From NCBI GenBank assembly GCA_964467985.1, contig CAYXTP010000006.1, positions 124,001-188,000 on the forward strand: 64,000 nt of DNA. The letters are read 5' to 3'. The position numbers were made by a program, and so were the translations under genes. How positions within the stretch are numbered: position 1 is the stretch's first letter; each line of letters begins with the position of its first letter. The notes under the pieces are model-generated. The model made no database searches. It had not been told where the DNA came from and saw nothing but the letters and a program-made list of their open reading frames with translations. This DNA is from GCA-2720975 sp964467985 (GTDB lineage Bacteria > Planctomycetota > UBA1135 > GCA-002686595). Positions 54,170 to 62,341 of the stretch are shown piece by piece.

Positions 54170-54776
54170 TTGGGGGTCGTAGGGCAGGAGAGTGGGAAAG
54201 CAATTCCATGCTACAGGAAGTCCAGGGGCCCGACTCGCGCACGCTCTGTCGTTCCAAGTGGAGGTCAGAATTGGACTTAGGTCGGTCGGGAATATCTTTC
54301 CCGGTCCTCCCGAGCCAATCGGTTCGCCACAATGCGATTTCCTAGGTATTGTCCCCCACCTCCCCAGAGGAAGACCGGGACAGGATCCCTCCCCACTATG
54401 TACACGCCCCCCACCAGCTACCGTCGCTCCGATTGTGGATCGACAACCAATGCGGTTCGGGGACTTTGGAGCACGTCTGTTCGGAGTGGGGACCCCGAGC
54501 AGATGTCGCAGGAGGAGAGGGCCGCCATGGCTGTGTGGGGACGCAGCACGCGGGCCCATCTCGGAGGAGTTGCGAGGCGGTTGGGACGTGGGGACGACCC
54601 AGCCGTCGCGCTACCCGGTACGGCGAGTCCCATTGGGATCGTTGGTCGCACGGGGGTGAACCTCAGCATTCGCTGACTCACCGCGATCGACATCCTCGTC
54701 ATTGAGGACCGCCGGGAATCGGAGCTCGGGGGCTTAGCCCCCGGGCTTCTCTTCTTTCCAGAAACCGCGCCCGCTC
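54170..54776. other. 607-bp intergenic region with structured features, no supported gene
   Basis: The region lies between two minus-strand genes. Short plus-strand ORFs (for example 54332-54676) have atypical Arg/Pro-rich composition and no recognisable domain. A nested hairpin GGTGA-acct-CAGC-ATTC-GCTG-ac-TCACC (54655-54682) and a pairing GCCGT/ACGGC near 54603-54625 suggest RNA structure on the plus strand, ending with the terminator at 54727. A noncoding RNA is possible; RNase P, tmRNA and SRP signatures were looked for and not found. Confidence 0.35.
54727..54757 (+). terminator. Rho-independent terminator (plus-strand orientation)
   Basis: CGGGGGC-TTA-GCCCCCG followed by a pyrimidine/T-rich tail (GGCTTCTCTTCTTTCC). 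On the other strand the stem is followed by AGCTCC, so the orientation favours a plus-strand transcript, although no plus-strand gene precedes it. Confidence 0.55.
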
Positions 54777-55664
54777 TCAGTCTTCGGGTTGGTCCACTCG
54801 GAATCGATCCCGCAAGCGATCGATCAAGCGTGCGTGGATCTTGCAGACGCGCGACTCGGAGAGATCAGTCAGGAGACCGATCTCACGCATGGGCAGCTCT
54901 TCCCAGTACTTGAGGTAGACGATGCGGTACTCCTGATCCGTCAATCGTTGGGTGACGAGTTGCATGCTCTCTTCGCGAATGCGCCGCTCGTCCGGAGCGG
55001 CGCTCTGACGGTCGGGGACGACTTCAAGCGCCTGGCTCAGGTCATCCTCGCCATCATCACTGGGCATGGATCCCTTGGGTGCCGAAGGCAGACCGGTACC
55101 GAACAAGCGTTGGAAGAGATCCACGTCAAGGCCCATCTCCGTGGCGGCCTCATCGTCTGTGGGTGCGCGTCCCAATTCGCTGGAGAGTCGCTCGATGGTG
55201 CGTTTCTTCTGCTCCATGCGCTGACGCCACGGGCGCGGCAGCCAATCTTGAGCGCGCAGCTCATCCAGCAGGGCACCCTTGACCCGCAGTTCACAGTAGG
55301 ACTCGAAGCGCACTCCGCGCTCGGGATCGAATCCACCGATGGCAGAGATCAGGCCCATGTTTCCCGCCGTGAATAAATCCCCTCGATCCACGGTGCGTGG
55401 CAAGCGGCCGGCGAAGCGCCGCACGATGCCCTTGATCAGCGGCTGATAAGCCTCGACCAGCCGGTTGCGGGACTCATCACCTGGATCCGCGCGGTAGTTG
55501 GCCCACAGTTGCTCATTGTGGGCGTCGCGCAAGGTCTGACTCTTGCGTTGAGTCTTGGGTGCCGCGGCTGCGGGCTTGACTGTCGTTTGGCTTCGAGTAG
55601 TGCTGTCCAAGAGGTTTCCCATTCCCCGATGCGCGACGGGCGGCCGACCCGACTTGCTCGCCAC
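54777..55664 (-). CDS. FliA/WhiG-type sigma factor
   Basis: 295 residues. Region 2 (RLVEAYQPLIKGIVRRFAGRLPRTVDRGDLFTAGNMGLISAIGGFD, then YCELRVKGALLDELRAQDWLPRPWR) is the sigma-28 pattern. Region 3 (RTIERLSSELGRAPTDDEAA) and region 4 (LTDQEYRIVYLKYWEELPMREIGLLTDLSESRVCKIHARLIDRLR) are also present. The 40-residue N-terminal extension is Ala/Lys-rich. Sigma-28 factors direct flagellar, chemotaxis or differentiation genes; there are no flagellar genes here. It is probably monocistronic, with a 194-bp gap upstream that holds no supported gene. Confidence 0.93.
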   Translation of the reverse strand: MASKSGRPPVAHRGMGNLLDSTTRSQTTVKPAAAAPKTQRKSQTLRDAHNEQLWANYRADPGDESRNRLVEAYQPLIKGIVRRFAGRLPRTVDRGDLFTAGNMGLISAIGGFDPERGVRFESYCELRVKGALLDELRAQDWLPRPWRQRMEQKKRTIERLSSELGRAPTDDEAATEMGLDVDLFQRLFGTGLPSAPKGSMPSDDGEDDLSQALEVVPDRQSAAPDERRIREESMQLVTQRLTDQEYRIVYLKYWEELPMREIGLLTDLSESRVCKIHARLIDRLRDRFRVDQPED

Positions 55665-55858
55665 GCACTTGCGGTTAACTCCTTTGCAGGCGTTGTGAAT
55701 ACAAATTCACGCGCAGCAGGATCAACGCTCTTCTTGGTAGATCTGTTCCGGACAGAGGGGATCGGTGCACCATGAGCTGGGTGCAAAGATGGGAAAACAC
55801 CCTATCCACGGGCCCCAGTGGCGCATGCAACACACTCAACACCGCGCGCAAAGCGATG

Positions 55859-56344
55859 TCAGTTTTTTTTCGGTTTGTCCCCAAACCGCGCCGCTGCGTC
55901 CCATTCGTGTTCCCCTGGGGGCGCGCCCGTGTAACCCAACGACGTGAGTACGTTGCTCTCTGCTGAGCGCATGGCCGCGCGCTCGGCGGATTCATGATCG
56001 TCAAATCCGCAGAGGTGCAACACACCGTGCACCACGTAGAGGGCGAGTTCGCGCTGCAGACTCCCGCCCCTGGCTCCTGCCACTTCACGTGCGCGATCCA
56101 CACTCACGTACACCTCACCCTGAGGTCCTGGGCCTTCACCCAAATCGAAAGCGATCACATCCGTGGGACTGGGGTCGTTCAGGAAGCGCTGATGCAAGTC
56201 GCACAAGAAAGCCTCGCTTACGAAGACGATGGCCAGCTCCATCCCGGGTCGACCCCCATGGCTGGCCGCCGCTTGGGCAGCGGCCTGGACATCGCGGTCC
56301 TCAAGCGGTCGCGGTTCCACGTCCCAGTTGACGTGGACGCTCAT
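55859..56344 (-). CDS. ybeY: endoribonuclease YbeY
   Basis: 161 residues from the ATG at 56344, overlapping the upstream HD-protein stop as ATGA. Core sequence: LNDPSPTDVIAFDLGEGPGPQGEVYVSVDRA and the zinc motif HGVLHLCGFDDH (HGxLHLxGxDH). YbeY matures 16S rRNA 3' ends and takes part in ribosome quality control. It belongs to the conserved phoH-HD-ybeY order seen in many bacteria, and all three genes here are translationally coupled. Confidence 0.96.
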   Translation of the reverse strand: MSVHVNWDVEPRPLEDRDVQAAAQAAASHGGRPGMELAIVFVSEAFLCDLHQRFLNDPSPTDVIAFDLGEGPGPQGEVYVSVDRAREVAGARGGSLQRELALYVVHGVLHLCGFDDHESAERAAMRSAESNVLTSLGYTGAPPGEHEWDAAARFGDKPKKN

Positions 56345-57978
56345 GCGCGATCTCCCCCACGGGGGACTTTGGGCGCCTTGCGACCGGGGGTCTTCTGAAC
56401 CCGCCCCTTGTTCGACTTGGGCGATTTGCCCGAATCGGTGTTGGAGCCAGGGTTCTCCGCGGGCGAGCGAGACAAGTCCAATGGGTTGGCCTTGCCCTTG
56501 GAGAAGGTGGGGCGCGTGTGATGGATCGCGGACAGAACCTGCACGATGGCGCGTTCGATGGTGTCGAGTTCCGCCAGGGTCAGGGCGCACTCGGCGAACT
56601 GGCCATCCATCAGGCGCTTGACGGCCACGCGGTGCACCATCTCTTGCAAGCGTCCGATGCTGGGGTCCGCCATTTGCCGCGCAATCGCCTCGGCCGCGTC
56701 GGCCACCATGACAATGGCCGCCTCTTTTGTCTGCGGCCGGCGGCCCGAGTAGCGGAAGTTCCCTTCACTCACCTGGTCCTCGCCCCGCAAGGCGACGGCC
56801 TGTTGATAGAAGTATTCGATGCAGCTGGTCCCGTGATGCTCGACCATGAAGTCGACTAGAGCTCTTGGCAATCCGTAGTAGCGACCCAGCTCCACTCCGT
56901 CACGGGTGTGAGCGGAGATGATTAGCATGCTCATCTCAGGCGCTAGGCTCTTGTGTCGATCGCGCGCTCCGGGCGAGTTTTCAGCGAAGTACTCGGCCTT
57001 GTTCAATTTGCCCACGTCGTGGTACAGAGCGCCCACGCGCGCTAGCAGGGCATCGCCTCCGATAGCCTCCGCTGCTCCCTCGGCGAGCAGCCCGACCACG
57101 TAGGAGTGATGAAACGTGCCGGCAGCTTCGATCAGGAGCTTGCGCAAAAGAGGCGATGAGTGAGTGTTGCCTAGCTCGAGCAAGCTGATGTCGGTTGTCA
57201 CATCCAAAAACGCCTCGACCATGGGCAAGAGGCCCGAGACGAGAAGGCCGACGACGACGCCCACGAGAAACACGCGGGCAAGGTCCGCGAGGTCGCCCAT
57301 GCCCGGTGACTCCGGCTGCATCAGCACAAACCCCGCGGCCAACGCCGCTTGGATGCACCCGATCAGGACACCGATCCGAAAGAGATCCGCGCGCCGCTTG
57401 ACGCTCTTGGCGGCCAAGGCGGCGACGACTCCCCCGCCGAGCGCGACGACCAGGCCACTGAGTGCATGTTCCTGCAGACGATCGTGTAGAGACAGATACG
57501 AAGCCAGCAGCACGCCCGCCACCAACACGCCCTCCAGCGCCAGCGCTCGCCCCCAAGCCAGAGCCAGGATCAGACTGACAAAGGAAATCGGCAGCCATCC
57601 CAGATCCACGCTCTCCAGGAACTGGTCGCAGAGGAACAGAACGACCAGAGGTAGAAGAATGGCCGTGGAGAAACCCACCAGGCGCGGAATGGAGCGCAGG
57701 GCCTGGGGCCTGAAGTCCCGCAGGTAGGCCGCCAGCCCCATGCAACCGAGGGTTAGAATCGCAGCCAGAGCACACCATTCCCGCGGCCGCGTGAGGGTCC
57801 CGAATCCCAGCAAGACCAAAGCCAACAAGGTCGCCCCGGCGGCCAGCACGATCTTCTCCCCCACCTGATCGAGACTGGGGCGCTGAGATTGGGAAGCCAA
57901 GGGGCGCGCCTTCTCTGGCGATACCCGTCGTAGGTGACTCCCCTTCCAACTCGCACGCAGCCCCTCAAGCCAACTCAC
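56341..57978 (-). CDS. PgpH-like 7TM-HD phosphodiesterase (short form)
   Basis: 545 residues from a GTG overlapping the phoH stop (GTGA). About 6-7 hydrophobic segments (residues 45-270) precede an HD domain: NTHSSPLLRKLLIEAAGTFHHSYVVGLLAEGAAEAIG, LYHDVGKLNKAEYF and VEHHGTSCIEYFY. The extracellular 7TMR-HDED domain of Listeria PgpH is missing, hence the shorter length. Family members hydrolyse cyclic-di-AMP. Between phoH and ybeY it occupies its conserved genomic position. A basic Lys/Arg-rich tail ends the protein. Confidence 0.9.
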   Translation of the reverse strand: MSWLEGLRASWKGSHLRRVSPEKARPLASQSQRPSLDQVGEKIVLAAGATLLALVLLGFGTLTRPREWCALAAILTLGCMGLAAYLRDFRPQALRSIPRLVGFSTAILLPLVVLFLCDQFLESVDLGWLPISFVSLILALAWGRALALEGVLVAGVLLASYLSLHDRLQEHALSGLVVALGGGVVAALAAKSVKRRADLFRIGVLIGCIQAALAAGFVLMQPESPGMGDLADLARVFLVGVVVGLLVSGLLPMVEAFLDVTTDISLLELGNTHSSPLLRKLLIEAAGTFHHSYVVGLLAEGAAEAIGGDALLARVGALYHDVGKLNKAEYFAENSPGARDRHKSLAPEMSMLIISAHTRDGVELGRYYGLPRALVDFMVEHHGTSCIEYFYQQAVALRGEDQVSEGNFRYSGRRPQTKEAAIVMVADAAEAIARQMADPSIGRLQEMVHRVAVKRLMDGQFAECALTLAELDTIERAIVQVLSAIHHTRPTFSKGKANPLDLSRSPAENPGSNTDSGKSPKSNKGRVQKTPGRKAPKVPRGGDRA

Positions 57979-59000
57979 GGATTACCCTCCGGCTCCCCTT
58001 CGGGTCGGTCAACCCGCGACGGAGCTTGGTAGGCGCGGATGATGCGGGCCACCAGCGGGTGGCGTACGACATCGTCGACGGTGAACTCGGTCACGCCCAC
58101 CGTGTCGAACCCCCGCAGGCGCGCGATGGCATCCATCAAGCCACTGCGTTGCCCTGGAGCTAAGTCGCTTTGTGAGGGATCGCCTGTGACACACATGTGT
58201 GAGCCCTCTCCCATGCGCGTCAAGAACATCTTCATCTGCCCGATGCTCGTATTCTGTGCCTCGTCCAGGATGACGAACGATGCCGCCAGTGTCCGTCCTC
58301 GCATGTAGGCCAGTGGCGCAATTTCAATGACGCCCGCTTCCTCCAGGCGCGTAAACACATCAGGTTCGATCAAGTCGAATAGCGCGTCATGCACGGGTCG
58401 CATGTAGGGGTTGAGCTTCTGCTGCAGATCCCCAGGCAAGAAACCCAGACGCTCGCCAGCCTCCACCACGGGGCGCGTGATCACGAGCCGCCGCACAAGT
58501 CCTTGACGCAGCATGCGAACGGCCGAAGCCACGGCCAGGAAAGTCTTGCCGGTGCCCGCCGGTCCGAATCCGAAGGCCAGCGATTTGGTTTCGATCTGTT
58601 CCAGGTAGTGCGCCTGATTCTCGTTGCGCGGCTCAACAGGCCGCAACTTCAAGTGAGTGGGCTTGAAGGGTGCGGCCCCCACTCCTGAATGCACGGGTCT
58701 CGAGCTAGGGCGCGGTTCGTGAGACACAGGCACCGATTCCGGTCGGGTTTTTCCCACCAGAATCCGCTCGACGTCCTCTAGATCCAGCTTGCGTCCCTTG
58801 CGCGACTTCCCCAGCACGTGCTCAATGCGCGTCCTGGCTTCCCCGATCTCGGTCGCGGGACCCTTTAGCTTCAGGTTTCCGCGCTTGGCGAAGATCTCAA
58901 TGTCCAAGGACTGCCGCAGTAGCTTTGCCAAGCGATCGTAGGGACCCAGGACGAGCATGGCCTCGTCATGAGAGCGAAGGGGAATAGTGATCTCGGGCAA
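57975..59000 (-). CDS. PhoH-like ATPase
   Basis: 341 residues from a TTG at 59000 with GGAG 6 nt upstream; no better ATG precedes the first conserved helix. Walker A GPAGTGKTFLAVASA, Walker B FVILDEAQNTSIGQMKMFLTRMGEGS, and CVTGDPSQSDLA are complete. An N-terminal KH-like region (KLKGPATEIGEARTRIEHVL) suggests RNA binding. PhoH proteins are nucleotide-hydrolysing, RNA-associated factors of unclear exact role. It is the first gene of the phoH-HD-ybeY operon. Confidence 0.95.
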   Translation of the reverse strand: MPEITIPLRSHDEAMLVLGPYDRLAKLLRQSLDIEIFAKRGNLKLKGPATEIGEARTRIEHVLGKSRKGRKLDLEDVERILVGKTRPESVPVSHEPRPSSRPVHSGVGAAPFKPTHLKLRPVEPRNENQAHYLEQIETKSLAFGFGPAGTGKTFLAVASAVRMLRQGLVRRLVITRPVVEAGERLGFLPGDLQQKLNPYMRPVHDALFDLIEPDVFTRLEEAGVIEIAPLAYMRGRTLAASFVILDEAQNTSIGQMKMFLTRMGEGSHMCVTGDPSQSDLAPGQRSGLMDAIARLRGFDTVGVTEFTVDDVVRHPLVARIIRAYQAPSRVDRPEGEPEGNP

Positions 59001-59183
59001 GGTCGGCTCCGGTAGGACTCAGAATGGGCCCCGGGGCAGGGTACTGTCAATCGTCTGGGAAGGGTGGTGCGGGCGTTTGGATTGCAAACGGGATTGGGGT
59101 GCTTCTCATGGGCCACGCACAAGGGCGAAGGTCTGGGCTAGAAACCGTCGCTGGGCAGGACCACGCGGCGAAGCCCGCCCGAC

Positions 59184-60089
59184 CTACCCAGCCATCACAA
59201 AGACCATGGGCCCTGCGACCAACCAAACCGGCACCGACAGCAGCAGGCTGTCCACCAAGTCCAAGAATCCCCCCGACGGACCAAACAACATCCCGGAGTC
59301 CTTCACGCCAGCGCGCCGTTTGCCCGCGGACTCAAGCAGGTCTCCAGCCTGCGAAGCCACATTGATTAGTGCCGCCGCCAAGAGCGCCGAGACCCACCCC
59401 CAACGCAGCTCGGGCAACCAACCGGCGAAGGCCACAATCGGACCGGCTACCGCTCCCACGGCGAATGACCCAATACACCCGACGGTCGTCTTGCCGGGAC
59501 TCAGGCGGGGAAAAGGGTGGTGGGGAAATCGTGCGCCAAGCAGGTTGCCCGTGTAGTAGCCGGCGATGTCGCCCACTTTGGAGAGCAAGATGAGTGCACC
59601 CAGTCCCGCCACACCGCTCTCGATCACAACTAGATACAGGGCCGGCAGCGGAACACAGATCCACAACAGCGCTCCCAATGTGTACAAGGGCCGCGCTCTG
59701 GAAATGAGCCTCGTCATCCAGCCCAACCCACCGACGACAACAACAGTCAGTATCAGGAGTCCCAGAATCTCCCAGTGAGCGGCCGCAGCATCCGAGCCCG
59801 GCTTCACCCGCCAAAGAAGCAGACCGCCTGCCGCGAGCACACCTATCGCCCCCAGCGCGGGGCACTGACCGGAGGCCGGGCGTGGAAAGAGACGCAAGGC
59901 TCGCGACTCGCTCACACACCCCAGTGCCATTGCAACTCCACAGGCCAGTACCCAATAGGCTCCGCCGCGGGTCGACGCGCCCCAGAGCAGCAAGGCAACC
60001 GCTACGGCCAGGCTGCCACCAACGCGTGTGCGTTCCCAGATTTTGGACGCTCGTGACGGTTGCTCCTCAGAAACCTGCGAAGGTGTCAC
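59184..60089 (-). CDS. cdsA: phosphatidate cytidylyltransferase
   Basis: 301 residues with about eight membrane segments. The C-terminal signature reads VGDIAGYYTGNLLGARFPHHPFPRLSPGKTTVGCIGSFAVGA, matching CDS (D-x-x-A-Y-x-G...LSPKKTxEG). It makes CDP-diacylglycerol for phospholipids. It starts with GTG overlapping the uppS stop as GTGA, the usual uppS-cdsA pair. The following 183 bp to phoH hold no gene. Confidence 0.92.
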   Translation of the reverse strand: MTPSQVSEEQPSRASKIWERTRVGGSLAVAVALLLWGASTRGGAYWVLACGVAMALGCVSESRALRLFPRPASGQCPALGAIGVLAAGGLLLWRVKPGSDAAAAHWEILGLLILTVVVVGGLGWMTRLISRARPLYTLGALLWICVPLPALYLVVIESGVAGLGALILLSKVGDIAGYYTGNLLGARFPHHPFPRLSPGKTTVGCIGSFAVGAVAGPIVAFAGWLPELRWGWVSALLAAALINVASQAGDLLESAGKRRAGVKDSGMLFGPSGGFLDLVDSLLLSVPVWLVAGPMVFVMAG

Positions 60090-60871
60090 GCCTTGCCCTC
60101 CAAGGACCCGGTCTCCGGACTTTGCGCCGCTGCCCCGCTCTGTAATCCACCGAATTTGCGCCGACGTCGAGCAAAGTCAGCCAAGGCCTTCAGCAACGCA
60201 TCACGCCTAAACTCAGGCCAGCAAGATTCGGTCATGTAGAACTCCGAGTAGCTCAACTGCCACAACAAGAAATTGGAGACGCGCATTTCACCGGCGGTGC
60301 GAATCACCAAATCTGGGTCGGGTGTCTGCGGATCGTAAAGGTACCTGCGCAGCGTCTCGTCGCCGATCGTGGCAGGATCGAGACTCCCGTCGCGTGCCTC
60401 CTCGGCCATGCACCGGACGGCGTCGGCGATCTCGGCGCGACTCCCATAGGAAAGAGCCAGGCGCAGCAGCATGCCCTCGTTGCCCGCCGTCAACTCCTCG
60501 GTTTCTCTCAGCGCACGCAATGCGGGAGCCGGCAGGCGGTCCAAACGGCCGATGCAGCGCAGCCGCACACCGTTGTCCATGAGGGTCCTTCGCTCCCGGC
60601 GCATGAACACGCGCAGGAGCCGCATGAGGTACGACACTTCGGTCCCTGGACGCTTCCAGTTCTCCTCTGAGAACGCATACAGGGTCAAACTCTTGACTCC
60701 CATGCTCGCACACTCGGTCGTCACCTCTCGCACCGAGCGAACCCCTTCGCGATGACCGAATACGCGCGGCATCCCGCGCTGCGTCGCCCAGCGCCCGTTG
60801 CCATCCATGATGATGGCGATGTGCTCCGGAAAGGGGCCACCGAGATCGGGTCGTTGAACGCTCGGGCTCAT
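60086..60871 (-). CDS. uppS: isoprenyl transferase (undecaprenyl diphosphate synthase)
   Basis: 261 residues. HIAIIMDGNGRWATQRGMPRVFGHREGVRSVREV is the diagnostic N-terminal block (catalytic Asp in MDGNGRWA). SLTLYAFSEENWKRP and DLVIRTAGEMRVSNFLLWQLSYSEFYMTE at the C-terminus complete the cis-prenyltransferase motifs. It builds the C55 carrier for peptidoglycan and LPS synthesis. It is coupled to cdsA and preceded by purA (13-bp gap). Confidence 0.96.
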   Translation of the reverse strand: MSPSVQRPDLGGPFPEHIAIIMDGNGRWATQRGMPRVFGHREGVRSVREVTTECASMGVKSLTLYAFSEENWKRPGTEVSYLMRLLRVFMRRERRTLMDNGVRLRCIGRLDRLPAPALRALRETEELTAGNEGMLLRLALSYGSRAEIADAVRCMAEEARDGSLDPATIGDETLRRYLYDPQTPDPDLVIRTAGEMRVSNFLLWQLSYSEFYMTESCWPEFRRDALLKALADFARRRRKFGGLQSGAAAQSPETGSLEGKA

Positions 60872-60884
60872 GGCAGGAGTGAAC

Positions 60885-62168
60885 TCAGCTGGAGCGCCGG
60901 ATCACGGCTTCGCGGCCCGGCCCTACGCTGATCATGACGATAGGGACGCCTGTGATCTTCTCCACGTGCTCAACATACGCGCGTGCCGTGGCCGGCAGGT
61001 CGTCAAAAGATCGCACGCCCGTGATGTCCTCGGACCAGCCTGGAAGTGTCTCAAGTTCTACCTGCACATCGTCCATGCTCGCCAGATGCGCGGGGTACTC
61101 CGTCCAGCGCTCTGACCCGCGGGAATACGCAACCGCGAAGGGAATCTCTTCAAGCCCCGAAAGCACGTCGAGCTTGGTCATGATCCAACCGGAGGCCCCC
61201 GCCAAGTCGAAGGCATAGCGAACGGCCACCGCATCGAACCAGCCAGCGCGGCGCGGGCGTCCGGTAGTTGCGCCAAATTCGTTGCCCGCCTTGCGCAGCG
61301 CCTCGGCGGCCTCGCCGAAGATCTCGCTAGGGAACGGGCCCTCTCCCACGCGTGTGCAGTAGGCCTTGGCGATTCCCCAAGCCTCCTCAATGTGCTGCGG
61401 CGGGAAGGCCGCTCCTCCTGCGATGCCTCCAACACCGGTGCTGGACGAGGTCACGTACGGGTAGGTCCCATGATCGATGTCGAGCATGACACCTTGTGCG
61501 CCCTCGAAGAGGATGGAACGGCCCTCGCGGTAGGCACGCCGCACTTCAGCGCCCACGTCTGCAACCAGCGGCCGCAAGCGATCTCCCATCGAGACGTACA
61601 AGTCGATCTGTTCTTCCACATTCAGTGGCGCCTCACCGTGAACCCTCTCGATCAGGGCATTCTTCTCGGCCAGAGCGGCGCCCAGGCGCTCTCTGAATCG
61701 AGTGGGATCGAGCAGGTCGGCCACGCGCAATCCCGTTCGGGCAGCCTTGTCCGCATAGCAGGGGCCGATGCCACGTCCCGTCGTCCCGATACGGCCTTTG
61801 CCGCGCCACAATTCAGACAGGCCATCGATGCGCTTGTGATGTTCAAAGATCACATGGGCGCCGGCAGCGAGACGCAGGTTTTCGCCGTCGACGTGCACAC
61901 CGCGTTCCAACAGCCCATCGATTTCTTCAAGCAACTTGATGGGGTCGACCGCCACGCCGGGCCCAATCATGTTCACTTTTTCGGCGTGCAAGATCCCCGA
62001 CGGGATTAGATGCAAGACGTACTTTTCGCCTTCCACCACGACGGTGTGCCCGGCGTTCGCGCCGCCTTGGTAGCGCACCACCAAGTCCTGGTTCTCAGCC
62101 AGGAAGTCGATCAGCTTGCCTTTCCCTTCGTCGCCCCATTGGGCTCCAAAAACACTGAGTGAGGGCAT
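60885..62168 (-). CDS. purA: adenylosuccinate synthetase
   Basis: 427 residues, normal length. GAQWGDEGKGKLIDFLAE (GTP P-loop), RYQGGANAGHTVV, IGTTGRGIGPCYADKAARTGLRV and FEGAQGVMLDIDHGTYPYVTSSST are diagnostic. It makes adenylosuccinate from IMP and aspartate in AMP synthesis. The C-terminal region is intact. It is divergent from the sulfatase gene and directly upstream of uppS on the same strand. Confidence 0.98.
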   Translation of the reverse strand: MPSLSVFGAQWGDEGKGKLIDFLAENQDLVVRYQGGANAGHTVVVEGEKYVLHLIPSGILHAEKVNMIGPGVAVDPIKLLEEIDGLLERGVHVDGENLRLAAGAHVIFEHHKRIDGLSELWRGKGRIGTTGRGIGPCYADKAARTGLRVADLLDPTRFRERLGAALAEKNALIERVHGEAPLNVEEQIDLYVSMGDRLRPLVADVGAEVRRAYREGRSILFEGAQGVMLDIDHGTYPYVTSSSTGVGGIAGGAAFPPQHIEEAWGIAKAYCTRVGEGPFPSEIFGEAAEALRKAGNEFGATTGRPRRAGWFDAVAVRYAFDLAGASGWIMTKLDVLSGLEEIPFAVAYSRGSERWTEYPAHLASMDDVQVELETLPGWSEDITGVRSFDDLPATARAYVEHVEKITGVPIVMISVGPGREAVIRRSS

Positions 62169-62341
62169 GGATCAGGCTCGATTGAGGCTCAAGGACATTG
62201 CGACGGGGGGGATTGGGGAAGGCCGTTGAACGGGCTCGGCCGGGGATTCTCGCAGGGGGACCGGTGCGGAACAAGCACCCCGGGCGCATTCACGGAACTC
62301 GGGTTGGGGGGGCTCCAGCGCTGGACTGCTATGCTCTAGCT

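Noticed and set aside
54332..54676. 114-codon plus-strand ORF in the sigma-phosphatase gap
   Set aside because: Arg/Pro-rich, unlike its neighbours, no start signal or domain; a structured RNA or plain spacer fits better.
54349..54720. Possible RNase P, tmRNA or SRP RNA in the 607-bp gap
   Set aside because: AGAGGAAGACCGGGAC resembles an RNase P core fragment, but the ACAGAA and P4 partner, the tmRNA tag and CCA end, and the SRP apical loop are all missing.
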